Of a stretch of 64,000 nt of DNA, positions 47,765 through 59,200 are shown one piece after another (the first letter of the stretch is position 1; every line of letters begins with the position of its first letter). The notes below the pieces were generated by a model. That model was not told where the DNA came from. It ran no database searches and saw nothing but the letters and a program-made list of their open reading frames with translations. Position numbers and translations under genes: made by a program. Source of the stretch: Physcia stellaris (taxonomy: Eukaryota > Ascomycota > Lecanoromycetes > Caliciales > Physciaceae); the NCBI GenBank assembly GCA_018902385.1, contig JABSSW010000038.1, forward strand, positions 124,001 to 188,000, written 5' to 3'.

Positions 47765-49610
47765 CGTGACTGGCAAGCCTTTGGGCGAAGGGGAAGAAGC
47801 TATAGTAGACCAAATGGCAGCGTTAACGCCACGCCGGACATACTACCCACAGCATCTGCAAGTTATGCAACAAGTCGAATGGTCTTCAAAATTGTCATTC
47901 ATAGCCCAACATGATGACTTTGCGCCTTTGTGCGCCCGACTCGTCGAGTCTGGTAATCGCTTTGGTATTTTTTATACCAACGACAACGAGATCAAGACTC
48001 TTCAACAGCCAAGCCATTCTCACCTGTTGCAGCGAGCCAGATTGCGACATTCGGCCTTTCGTAGCTCACAGTTTGGGGGAGGAGCAGACTTTTACGCTTT
48101 TGACAAGACCTATCAGGGACGTGACTGCTCTTGTATAACCGATCGTGGTCTAAGAACTTATCAAATCTCTGCTCTGATTGCGGAATGGCCTTCTAGGTTT
48201 GAAGCATCTCCCGACATCGCCGCAAACTTTAGACGATGGGGTACCATGTCCGGGTTTGGCAAAGTATTTGATACTTCTAAGCCAATCGTCGATTTGCTAC
48301 AAGTAGCCTATTCTTCGTCTTGGGGCCCATTGCGTGGCTTATGCTGTCGCCTCAATCAAAACCATGACAAGTACAGGCTACTCTTTACCTTTGGAATTAT
48401 TGCCTACGGCAAGAAGATCGGCGCTCTCGAAGATCTCCAGACGCTTCTCGCGTTTGCCTTTTCAGAAGACTTGCGTCAAATACAGCTTCATCTGCATGAC
48501 TCGTATGGTCTAAGGACTGGCAGTGTGTCGCAAGAGGCTACTCTCATAATCCCACCAAGAGATATGCATATCGTTTTAGTATCTCACGAAATTATAATGC
48601 GAACGAAGATGCACTCATAGAGATCATCGGGGACGAAAAGATGTGTCCAGACGACATGTCAACCGGGAATTTCCATTATCTCAGAGCTCTACTGGTCCTC
48701 GAAGCACAATCACTCTTTGCTCGCTTTCTCCGTGATTTCATAACTCTAATGGTTGCAAACATCGAAGAGTGCCGTCGGCAAGAGCAAACTGACTACCAGA
48801 TTCGAGTCCAGGCCCAGGCGAATACCGTTGCAAGAGGATATATTGCTCAATGGCCGTGCGCCCGTCCTTTAGCTTTTGCTGAATCTACAGCGCCTCCACT
48901 TCAAACCCGACCGGTTTACAGCTCTTTGGCGTCGCGCTTCGCAGCTTGCATTAGGAGTAAAGAAATGGAAGCCTACCTTTTGAAACTACAAGCAAAGCTC
49001 GACGATGCCAAACAGATATTAACTCCTGTGAGTCCTGAGGGTTGGCAGGCGCTTGTTGATGCGACTCGTCCTTATGAGCCATTTATTTTGCCTAATCTAA
49101 CCTCTTTACTGTCTATCAAAGCGTCCAAGGTACGTACAAACATTGCTTTCCCTCTTCACGTCTGTAGCTTCCTGGGTACGACAAACGCAACTCCAAAACC
49201 GCTGACATTGCTTTGCACAGTTTGAAACGTTTCCAGACCAGCTGTATACCGTCCCAATAGTAAAGTCACCAGTGGAAGACACGAAATTCCGGCATGTACT
49301 CTCAACTATAACCCCCAAGAAAGGACTCTCGCGCCATGATGGGATGCGTCAGAGGTACAAAGCGGACCTGGAAGGTAGCCTTGATGCTTTTCTTAAGCGT
49401 GAGGAGTCTGTTGAGCCAAGAGAGTTACCATATGAGCTTGCCGCTGTAAAACTGTACTTTGATGCCAGCAAAAAGTATGTGGACAATTTATACGAACAAA
49501 TCCTTATGGCCATCGAAGCAGCAGTTCCTTCGTCTAATATGCTGGATTTAAGCGGTCTCTGGCCTCGTACTACCCTCACTGAGCTGAACTCCTTTGAACA
49601 ACGTCATTAA
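47676..49610 (+). pseudogene. DUF6606/DUF3638-type giant protein, fourth piece
   Basis: Frames 47682-48620, 48641-49225 and 49272-49610 continue the family in order: LTPRRTYYPQHLQVMQQVEW, WPSRFEASPDIAANFRRWG, SGFGKVFDTSKPIVDLLQV, then AYLLKLQAKLDDAKQIL. After an intron (49128-49222, GTACGT to TTGCACAG) come FETFPDQLYTVPIVKSP and LSGLWPRTTLTELNSFE. A frame change lies at about 48620-48640. It ends at 49610 where the family normally enters its P-loop/DUF3638 core, so the core is missing. Confidence 0.6.
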
Positions 49611-50220
49611 TCACCAACCTGCCTAAGGAGCTCCTCACTTGAGGTGAACATTACCAGTAACCTGTCCATTCATCGCCAATTCCCCCATGTCCAGGTGAAT
49701 CTACCAATCCCCCGCTCCTTCCTCGGCTATTCACCGGCACTAGCGCCGTATTGAAACCGCTAGCGGTCTCTAGCGGTTTCCAGCCGCTTCTAGTGGCTTG
49801 GCGAAAGTACTTAAGACTCCTTCCTGCCCGTTCAAACCTTCCCCTCTACACATTCGACACCTCCATCATCGACACCTCCACCATCGACATCTCCATCAAA
49901 CACCTACTCATCCCTTTATCTCCCTATCTCCCTATCCTCTATACTATATCTCTTGTCACCTCCACCTCTCACCTGAGAGCGCACGCCATCTCGCTCGTAT
50001 ACTGGGGGCTTACTCGAGACTACTTGTAGTCTTGTCCTATGGTAACCTTTGGGACTCACGTCTCATAGGCTCTTCCTAAGGAAAACCCAACCGCAAGCCG
50101 TAGGCTACGCGGGTCACCTCCTCTTTTCCCTTGTAGATACATCCCGTAGCTTTGACATTGATCGACTCCAACTACCTGTGTACTCTACTACGACAAGAGC
50201 GAAACCTGGCAGCTGGACCG
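49611..50220. other. Inserted non-coding segment replacing the gene core
   Basis: It breaks the giant-protein frame. It contains short repeats (CTAGCGGTYTC at 49755-49790 and CGACAYCTCCAYCAT three times at 49856-49900) and a CT-rich promoter-like stretch similar in style to 36.2-36.4 kb. No gene is seen. Confidence 0.45.
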
Positions 50221-50579
50221 TGCGGTGATTGAGGACCTTCTTATCGGTCTCGGAATCGATCGTCCTGGAACTCAGAAAGAGTTTGCGAAGCTACCAATCC
50301 CGTGCTCGACGGGCGTACAACTTTCTGCATGACATTCTCATCGTCAATACTATCCTTTGCGAAATGAATTCTCTTTACCTCCAGCGTGTTATGCCTGAGA
50401 TTGTCTCAAGGGATCTAGGGACGCGAAGACACTGGCTGGAAAGGCTAATTGCAGCGCTTTCTTTCGTGACAGCTTGGGGTGCTTTCTTTGCAATGATGTG
50501 TGTATCTACGAAGCTTCGATCGTGGATGTCTGGCGACGTGGCTGCTTCTGCGAAGCGACGGAGCTGAACATTCCTGGAT

Positions 50580-50760
50580 GCTCGATCCTGTCAACAGTGT
50601 GTTGAAGATTCTATCAAGGAAACAATGATAGACTACATCATGCAAACTACATATGCGGAGATTAATCTAAACGAAAATCCCATCATTGTCCCGGCCTGCG
50701 GGCATATAATTACGGTCGACAGTATGGACGGCCATATGTAGATGAAACTCGTCCTGCGGG
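50580..50760 (+). pseudogene. NFX1-type helicase zinc-finger fragment
   Basis: CQQCVEDSIKETMIDYIMQ, NENPIIVPACGHIITVDSM and DGHM match the C-x2-C ... CGHxxTxxSMDGxM block of fungal NFX1-type helicases. It is a third separate piece of such a gene in the window (others at 36.5 and 39.2 kb). It is surrounded by unreadable sequence. Confidence 0.6.
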
Positions 50761-50934
50761 CAATCTCCGACAAAGAACAGCTAGAGCAAAGAACAGCTAG
50801 AGAGTATAGCTGGCGAGGATCTATCAACCACCGTCCGACTTCTAATCCGCTTGAAGAGTGTTGACCGCTCCAAGATTTGAATCATTGGAGGAGCTTGATG
50901 CCTTAGTGCTGCTAACTTCCTCGGAGCTCGGATC

Positions 50935-52246
50935 GTGGAAATCCAGAAGTCTGAGAGCACGGCCCAGTCAGAGACTCTCTTAGCAAAGCGAACAGCTGGA
51001 GAGTTGGAAGCTGCGACTTACTGCGAATCTACCATTGCTTTCTTAGCAGACTGTTACAAGATATACGGCTCTCACTTCATCGAAGACATTGGGTCCCGGA
51101 AGATGATCTCATCCATGATTTCATTCATGACGATTATCTGCAAGCCGAAATCCGCTCTGGAAGGAAGCAGCGGCTTACTGCGAATCTACCATTGCTTTCT
51201 TAGCAGACTGTTACAAGATATACGGCTCTCACTTCATCGAAGACATTGGGTCCCGGAAGATGATCTCATCCATGATTTCATTCATGACGATTATCTGCAA
51301 GCCGAAATCCTGAGACCGAAGACGATATTGGGATGCATTGGTTGTCTGGAGCATTATTGGACCATGTTATGAGAACTTTTGTTTTGAGGAGCGGTCCCAT
51401 AGCAGACTTCGTTACATACGAGGCTGTTAAGGAGCTGCAACTCAGTGGAAGAGTGTCCATCACGATACAGACTCTTTTGCATCGACCCCTCCATCGCTGA
51501 CGGTGCTAATGTTCAGGAAGAGCACGAACGAGAGGTTGCCCATGAGGTAGAGCAAGAAACGCAGATCCAGCGACCGCCACCAGCTAAGCCTCTTAAGGAA
51601 ATCGTGGATGCTCGACTGAAAGCCTATATTCAAAGTGGAGCTTCTGAGACTTGGAAGCTCTTCCAATCGGCCGACAAGGCAATAATCCGCAAGTCATCAG
51701 CTGGCAAGAAAGTCGGCCCGCAGAGAATCTGGACGGGAATACGTGTCTCGGAGGGCTTCTACTCGACCGTGTGAAAGTCCGCCTCAGGACCCTATCACAA
51801 TGGCTCTCGACCTGTCAATTGGATGCTGACGGACAAAGGCGCGTTGGTGGCTACACGTTGCTCATTACCTCCTAGTACGAAGTCAGCCAGCTCTTCGCGG
51901 GCATTGCATGTCCCTCGTGTGCAGTTGTTCTGCAGAGCTACGAGGCTCGAGTTGCACCTGCAATGTCGTCCGTCGATTCCACTGCTGTCAATCCGTTGCT
52001 GCAGTCGACGCAGAATTGGCTGAGGTTGACCTTCGTTTATTGGCGGGTCAGCTTCGTAGCGATAACTACAAGGATACCTACAAGGACTACATCGCGTTGC
52101 GAAAGTCCCCGCCGTCTACAATGATAACTGTGGCTTTCTTGAAAGAGTGGATTGGGATACGGCGCCGTGGTCAGAACTTCTCTCAGACGCATGTTGGACG
52201 GATGGTGGCGGGATGGAATTTGCAGGAGGAAGATTTCGAATGGTAG
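50935..52246 (+). pseudogene. DUF6606/DUF3638-type giant protein, C-terminal piece
   Basis: It starts with another copy of the STIAFLADCYKIYG block (51.0-51.3 kb, duplicated). Then come EHEREVAHEVEQETQIQRPP and FQSADKAIIRKSSAGKK, YEVSQLFAGI with a broken frame (about 51877), and LRLLAGQLRSDNYKDTYKDY, AFLKEWIGIRRRGQNFSQTH and VGRMVAGWNLQEEDFEW, the expected C-terminus. The piece confirms the orientation and end of the original gene. Confidence 0.6.
51009..51322 (+). repeat. 157-bp tandem duplication (two units)
   Basis: CTGCGAATCT starts at 51021 and 51178. The units are almost identical from there to GCCGAAATCC. They encode the same YKIYG-IEDIGS block that is duplicated at 47.5 kb. Confidence 0.9.
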
Positions 52247-53767
52247 TTCACACTCACGACTCATGATTGGTATGCAGCCTCCACGCCACCTCTAGAGTGG
52301 CTTGTTACTTACAGCTGAGCAGGGTCCCAAAGTCTACTTCATGATCGGGAGATGATTACGGGCAACAGGTTCTTGGACGTAACCTCTGGGTGATGGAAGT
52401 CATGGAGCCTCTCCGACAGTTGGAAGACGTCACAGATGGGCGCACATGGAGGATAGACGAGCTCTGGATTCCCTAATATCCTGCTGTCTCAGGAAACTCC
52501 GCAGGCGAAACGACACGGATAATTGGCACAGAGGCAGCAAGAGGCATGGAATGATCTTCTGACGATGACCTGCTAGATAACAGTATGACACCCTCACAAC
52601 TAGACCAACAACCCGACCTTTCGCTCCATCCAGCCTTCTGACTCTCCCAGCGTAGCATAGCGAGATACCAAAGGTCCGCAATTACCGCCAAAGCGAACCA
52701 TTATCCCCAATCCTACCCTCGAACTCCGAAGCTCTTTGACCCTTTGCTCGTTCCGAACCGCCTTTCCAGATCCATGTACCCCCAAGTCCCTCACCAGTGC
52801 CAGCCGTCCGCAAAGTACTGCTCTAGGAGTGTTCATAATCGAGTGCGCTACCGGTGCGGTGTTTGAGATGATCCAAGGCCGCTCCACCTTTCCCTCTCGG
52901 ACAATAATGGTGAAGCGGAGCGAAAGCCTGGGCTGGTGTGGAAGGATGAGCAGACGATACCAGGGGACTTTTGGACGGCTACGGACTAAACGATGTGTCA
53001 GCAAATTCTGTACTTCCGCTCGAGTTGTCTTCCTGACCTGAACGCCTCAACATCCAGCTCATAATTCTCAAGCTTCGCACCCGTTCCTGCCTGACTTGAT
53101 GAGCTTGCGCAGGCCGTTACCGCTGCGGCTCACACGGTAGCTTACCAAGCTTCCGCTCAGCTTCATGAAGCGAATTCTGAAGATTGCGCTCGTCGTTCGG
53201 CCGGTCTGAAGATTCTGTTCGAAAGGCTCGATCTCTGGGCTAGCCGCAGCGAACTGCTGTTCCATTTTGGAAATCTGTAAGGTGACCCAGCAATTAGCTC
53301 ATTAATTCGATAAGATCTTGCAGCAAATGGGCGGAGGACTCGCGGCCACGATTACAGTCAGAGAGGCTCAGACTGCCAGTAATGCTAACATTGATTTCTT
53401 CTGCAAACAATGCCTAGCAGTGGAATGTTATCATAAATAATGGAATTTCACTTACATTGATGCTTAAATTTGAAGACTAACCGGGAAATCCCGCTCTCCG
53501 GATGCCGGCTTGGAAAGCCAAGCGAATGACACAAGTCCATTCTCGCTCGCCGTTCCCCTGCTCTTTGATCTTTTCTCGCAAACCGTTCATCAAATCATCG
53601 CAAATTCCACTCTGTCATACCTACGCGAGGCAGGATTCGTCGGTGAGTCTTCCTTCTACTCCCTCTTGCCCTCTGTTCGCTTCTCTGGGTCCAAACCCAG
53701 AGTCGCAACATCTTCTTCTTAAGCCCCGCCGGTCGTACGACTGGTGGAATTCGCTTCCTTTCCAAAA
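52247..53767. other. Unassigned region upstream of the 2OG-oxygenase-like gene
   Basis: Overlapping short frames on both strands (52430-53041) have no recognisable motif. A plus-strand segment at 53510-53641 (SPFSLAVPLLFDLFSQTVHQ) followed by a GTGAGT-to-TTAAG intron-like stretch could be an upstream exon of the next gene, but no start codon is visible. Confidence 0.35.
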
Positions 53768-55469
53768 ATGCCGGGTAGTGATACATCTGCATCCTCGCCT
53801 CGTGGCGCAAGACCTCTCCGGGCGACCATTGAGGAAAGGATATTGAGCAACATATCGCGCGCCGTCGAGACCGAGGAGCCTAAAGCGACATTTGTCTGTG
53901 GAGGGAGCATCGCTGTTGACACAGGCATGTTCCGGGGTGTTGGGCGGTACGCCGCAGCTGGCTGTATGGCAGACAATAGTTCGAAACCCATCGACATAAC
54001 TACCACACGGGTATCCATAGACCGACCAATCGATCTTTTCTGGACGTCGCAGGAAGGAACTACATCCAGCTGCAGGTTCCCGCTTCCCACGGATACCTCT
54101 TCTGCCTTGGACAAGCTCGTGAAGGACAGTCAGCTACCTTCGTCCACTAATACCGTTCAGCATCACGACCCAAGCATCGAGCGTTGCCCAGATGCCTTTG
54201 GTATGCCAGGCGATTGTTTGGCTACTAGTTTTTGCCCATACTCTTGTGGCATAATCGACACGGTCGCCCAGTTGCTTCTCGCTTCTCTGGCCAAGAACAG
54301 TATCCCGCTCAGAGGGATTCAAGCGGTGTTGACAAAGCTGAATGTAAGCAAGGTCCCAACTACACCCCTCAGAGGTTTCTTGCTAACTGGTTCGAAGGTT
54401 TTGGAAGGTCCATCGGGAAACTTCCATGCTCACACGGGTACCCCGAGTGTTGAGACCGGGTTCGCCACACTCCTCGTTCGTCTACCTGGAACTTCCGTAG
54501 GTGGCGACTTGAATGTCACCCATCAGGGCGAAACAGTACGCTTGGACTGGAGCCGAAAGTCATCACTGGACAAGCACCTCCTTCGATGGTCCGCATTCTG
54601 CACGGAAGCACAGCATTCATTCTCGCCGATCGTTTCTGGGCATTGTGTGCTACTGTCGTACACATTGTACCTTGCAGAGAACAGTAGCTTACTTTGTGGC
54701 CGCTTGTCCTCTCTCGACACCACTTCCCTGCCGTTATACCAGATTATGCGTGACTTCGTTCTGGCGCCCAGCATAATGCCAAGGGGTGAGTCCATCCACC
54801 GTTTATCCTCAATCACGCTAAACTTTGCAGGTGGCACTATCGGTTTCTTTTGTACGCATCCATACGCGCACAACAACAAAGATAGCAGCGACTGGCTCCC
54901 TGCCTCGATGAAAGGCACCGACATGGCTATCTATCAGGTACTGAGTGCCCTTGGACTCCAACCGATTGTACGACCAATCTGTGATGCCGAATGGGAAACC
55001 TACCAGTTCAGGCAATCACGCGACCGCAAATTTAACGTCAAGGTTGGGCCTGGCTTCAAGCATTACAATGTCGATACGAAGGAGCAACCTGCGAATCCAC
55101 GAGGTCCAGTGAGTGGGCTCTCCCTAATTATAGTAAATTATGGGGCTCCTAACATTTAAGAAGCCAGAATATGTGCCGGACCCTTTCACGGAATGGAGTG
55201 GCGTGCATTTCTTCAACAAACCGGTCTACGATGAATTGCACGAAGTCTCAATGACCGTATGTATTCGCCGACTATTATCAATGGATTTATGCTGATAGGC
55301 TTTCCTATAGAAGGAAGCCCATCGATTCTCTACTCCCATGGTCCAAAGGCGTACTTACGCCGCTATTTTGGCGAGAGTACCCGGTTATGAAGAGCGCAGG
55401 AGGCTATGCGAGGGAGAAGAGCAATTTGTTAGACCACCGAAGAGGAAGTTTGGGGAAATGTCAATGTAG
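53768..55469 (+). CDS. 2OG-Fe(II) oxygenase-like protein with altered active site
   Basis: Exons 53768-55108, 55161-55256 and 55311-55469 splice in phase 0 (introns GTGAGT with CTAAC branch, and GTATGT). The protein of about 530 residues matches the fungal prolyl-4-hydroxylase-like family: GGDLNVTHQGETVRLDW, LLRWSAFCTEAQHSF and SGHCVLLSYTLYLA, with a C-terminal RRTYAAILARVPGYEER. The family's iron ligands are an H-x-D pair and a distal His, with an Arg binding 2-oxoglutarate. Here the first motif reads AHTGTP (Asp replaced by Gly), the distal His is kept (AQHSF), and Arg is Cys (SGHC for SGHR). The enzyme is probably inactive or repurposed. The ATG at 53768 is chosen because upstream frame lacks one; an extra 5' exon is possible. 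Confidence 0.68.
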
Positions 55470-56288
55470 CGCATGATATCAGCTCGCGTACGGGTTGCTG
55501 TTATGCTCTTGTCCATACAATAGCCGTCCTGTCTCCTACGTTACACGTCCTTCTATGCTACATAGGCTGAGTCTCCTTCGTGAGGGTGCGCAACTCTATT
55601 CTTCATGTTTTCATTTATCCTTTATGTGGAACTGTAACAGGGTCAGGTCTGATCTGCCAGACCCTCTCGTTCAACTCAAGATTTACTGCCGTCGTTCTCA
55701 GGTTTCTCTGTACCTGCTGGTTGAGTTTGCTGGTTATAGAGGGACAGCCGGTTTCGCATATCAGGATGAGACAGACCCGTACTTATACCGCTATCATTGC
55801 GAAATTACCAGCCTTTGAGAAGCGACAGCGATTGGCAAGCAAGGATAGGATGTCATCAGGGCCCCGAAACGAAGGTTCAGTGAAATAAGTTAGAAGTATA
55901 GCGTGGTCGCCCATCCATGAGATTATCACACGTGTTACTGTAGAACTGTACTACGCCATCGACTATTACCGGGGCTTTGATTGTTAGCAAGAGGCCTGCC
56001 CACGTCAAGAAGCTTATGGGAACAAACCGAACAATCATTTCCTTGCTAATCTTTCATATACAAAATGCACTGCCCCAAGTCGGGGAACGGTCAATGTGAT
56101 TGAGTGCTACGCCAGGGCTCGCTTGGAAGAGTTCCTTGACTTACTCTGATCCTCTCATCCAGAACATTTATCAACCTTACAGACCAATGCTGACCTTCTA
56201 TAATTGTCGTTCATCTTGTCTATTCACTCAAGCCAATCTCGACTAGTAAGTAGACTCCTTTCCCTCTTCTTTCCCCAAGAGATCAAGG
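55470..56288. other. Intergenic, with possible 5' leader intron of the coiled-coil gene
   Basis: GTAAGT at about 56249 and CCCCAAG at 56280 could be an untranslated-leader intron. No coding sequence is recognised. Confidence 0.4.
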
Positions 56289-59200
56289 GTGCAAACCCTT
56301 GGTCTTCTTGGACTGGAGGCAACTCCATCAAGCCCCGCTGCGCGTATACGCGGTGGTATCTCTCTTTCTTCTAACAACATGGCTGGTATGCCAACGTCTT
56401 CGTATGACACGACTACGCGAGACGGGAGTGGTCTTCTTGACTCGGAGGCAACTCCACCAAGCCCCGCTGCGTGTATGCGCGGTGGTATTATCCCTTCTTC
56501 CACTGTGGCTGCTTTGCCAACGTCTTCGACGGACACGACTACACGAGACGGGAATGGTCAAATTGACAGCTTCATAACCAGTATCAACGCTAAGGTACAC
56601 GAACTTGGCAAATTTGCCTCTTGGGGTTTGCAGACACCTTCCAATTCAACAGATTCTTCGCCCGACACGGCTACCCGTTATAAAGACGATCAAGTTCAAT
56701 CGTTGGTTACCGATATCGAGACATGTCTCCGGGAACTTGGACGTGTATCAGGGATCCATAGAGTAGCATCAGGTTTAGGTAGGTCACCACTCCCGACGAC
56801 TGGACCTGGAATCACTCGAGTCAACGCTTCATTGGCAACAGTCGGCCAGAAGCTAGAGGAACTCGGAAATTTCGCGGAAAGACACAAGGAAGGGAATATG
56901 CGGGTGAAGGCGACCACGATGGGTTCGAATGCCAAGGAAGCCAACGAAAATGCGAAGGTCCTTGGTGAAATGGTGAAGTCGTGGACAGAGGATGACCAGT
57001 CCCGAGCGTCGGCACTTGCAGAATTGGACGAACAGATAGTCATCAAGAGAGGACAGCTGGAGAGTGTCAAAGAAAATCATGAGTCTACGGTACGCCAATT
57101 GCAGAGTGATGAGACTGCTTTGAATAGCAAGCTACAGAAACTGCAGAGTGACGTCTCCGAAGAGGGCCAACGCATGATCGAGACAACTAGAACCCTCGAA
57201 CAGAAGACCAAGAGCTTGGACCAAGTGGAGTCACGTCGGACCAGTCTTGATAGAGAAGTAGGATCACTTCAACTTGAAGTTGACGGGCTGAGAGATGCTA
57301 TCGACACTAAGCAGCAACTTCACGACCGGAATGAACGGGAACACCAGGAAGCACAGCGCCAACTGGAGACTGAGACGGCAGAGCTTGTCGGCAAGTTTGA
57401 TGAAACACGTGACAGTATTAAAGCTGAGGAGACTAGGCTCGGCCAACTTCGTGTAGAAATCAAGGAGAAAGAGAGATCCATCGAAAAACTCAGGCAACAG
57501 TCTCAGAGCGAAGCGACACAGCTGGAAGGCGAACTCAAGAAGAAACAGAGTGATTACAATACTTTGATCTACAATTGCAACACCAAGCAGGACGATTTAA
57601 CAAGGTTGACGCAGCAAGCTAAGGAGGAGCAAAGTAAGCTTGATGGCTTGAAGCATGATACAGACGTTCAATCTCAAAAAGTCGACGTCAACTCCAAGGA
57701 GCTGAAGGCTCTCGAGGATGATCTACAAGATAAACAATTGCGATTGACACAGATACAGCGCCACATATCACTCGAGGAAAAAGAGAGAACTGCTCTTGAT
57801 AGTAAAAAACACCAGAATCAAACCCAAGAGCTACAACAGGCGCGCCAGCAAGCTACCGACTTGGAAAATAGTCTTCTCAACATTGAATTATGGCTTCAGG
57901 ATTCTTTGGAGACCTACGACAACAGCGCGCCTACAGCGGCAGAACGGATCACTGTCAATTTCAAATCACTGCGAAATTGGTACGCTAAGGCAATGGAAAA
58001 GTTGGCCAGACTTGAGCAGCAAATAAAGAGCGATTCGATAAACATCCAATCGGTTCGAGAGCTAGCAGAAGATAGGAAGCGACACTTGGAGCAAACGGAA
58101 AAGGAGCGGAACGACTTGAAGCTCAAATACGACCAGCTGTCCGCTACCGCAGCCAAAGACAACAAACTTGTTGATAAGCTTCAGACTGGAAAGAGTACAT
58201 TAGAGGGCAAGATGACTGAGCTTCAAAAGAAGTTGGACCAATCAATATTTCGGGAAACCCAAGCGAGTCTGTGCGAAACGGACTGGGAAGGCCGGAAGAG
58301 TCTGCTCAAAGGACAGCTCGATGATCTACAGAAGAGAGAAAGGTCTTGGTCGGAGAGCAAGATAGGTCTGAGTCTGAAAAAGACAACTTCGACAGCAAGT
58401 TGATACTTTATCCAAAACCGAAAAGCAACTTCGGGATAAGCTGTCTCGTCTCCAATCCAAAGAGGAACAGTGGACCGACTCTCGAGATAAATTGAAAAAG
58501 GCAAATCAAGATCTGAAGCAGGAGATCAAAGAGTTGACCAGCCGTGACAAGGAGTCAAACATGGATAACCGGGACAATTTTCAAACCATCCAGAAGCTAA
58601 TTGTCGTCAACTCGGAGCTTGCTAGACAAGTCACCAACTATCAGGCTCTGAAACGTACTCAAAACAGCTCTCTGGTTGAGAAGCTAAGAGTTCTCCAAGA
58701 GCAGAACACCAATCTAACCCGCCGTATTAAGGATGCAGAAGAGCAGGACGTTAATCTAACCCGCCGCATTGAGGAGTCAGAAGAGCAGAACACCAACTTA
58801 ACTCGCCGTATTAAGGAGGCAGATGCAGAGACCCAGAAGACTGGCCATGCTGTACGGACGCTAGTCGTCGTCAATTCAGGGCTCGCCAGACAAGCCACCA
58901 ATCATCAGGCTCTGGAACGTGGCTGGAACGACGGTAGACGTTCGCTGGAGGAAGACAAGGTCAATCTGAACAGAGACCTTTCGAGGTTGCTCCTGGACGC
59001 AGAACAACATTCAGGAGAGCTTCAGCAGCAGCGGACCGATCTGGATGGGCAAATTCGGAGCCTAAAAGTGAAAGAAACTGAGTGGAGTCAGGAAAAGTCT
59101 CGGATGGAGAAATCAAGGGATGACCTCCATGTCCAGAAAGGTTCTCTGGACGAGAGGGTGAAGACTCTCCAAGAGCAGAACACCAATCTTGGCACACAGG

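Noticed and set aside
52430-53041. Overlapping frames on both strands of up to 134 codons
   Set aside because: No motif, competing frames on both strands, and no splice structure; not supported as genes.
56328-56600. Antisense frames in the coiled-coil gene (also 56696-57070, 59450-60143)
   Set aside because: They are shadows of the repeated coding sequence on the plus strand.
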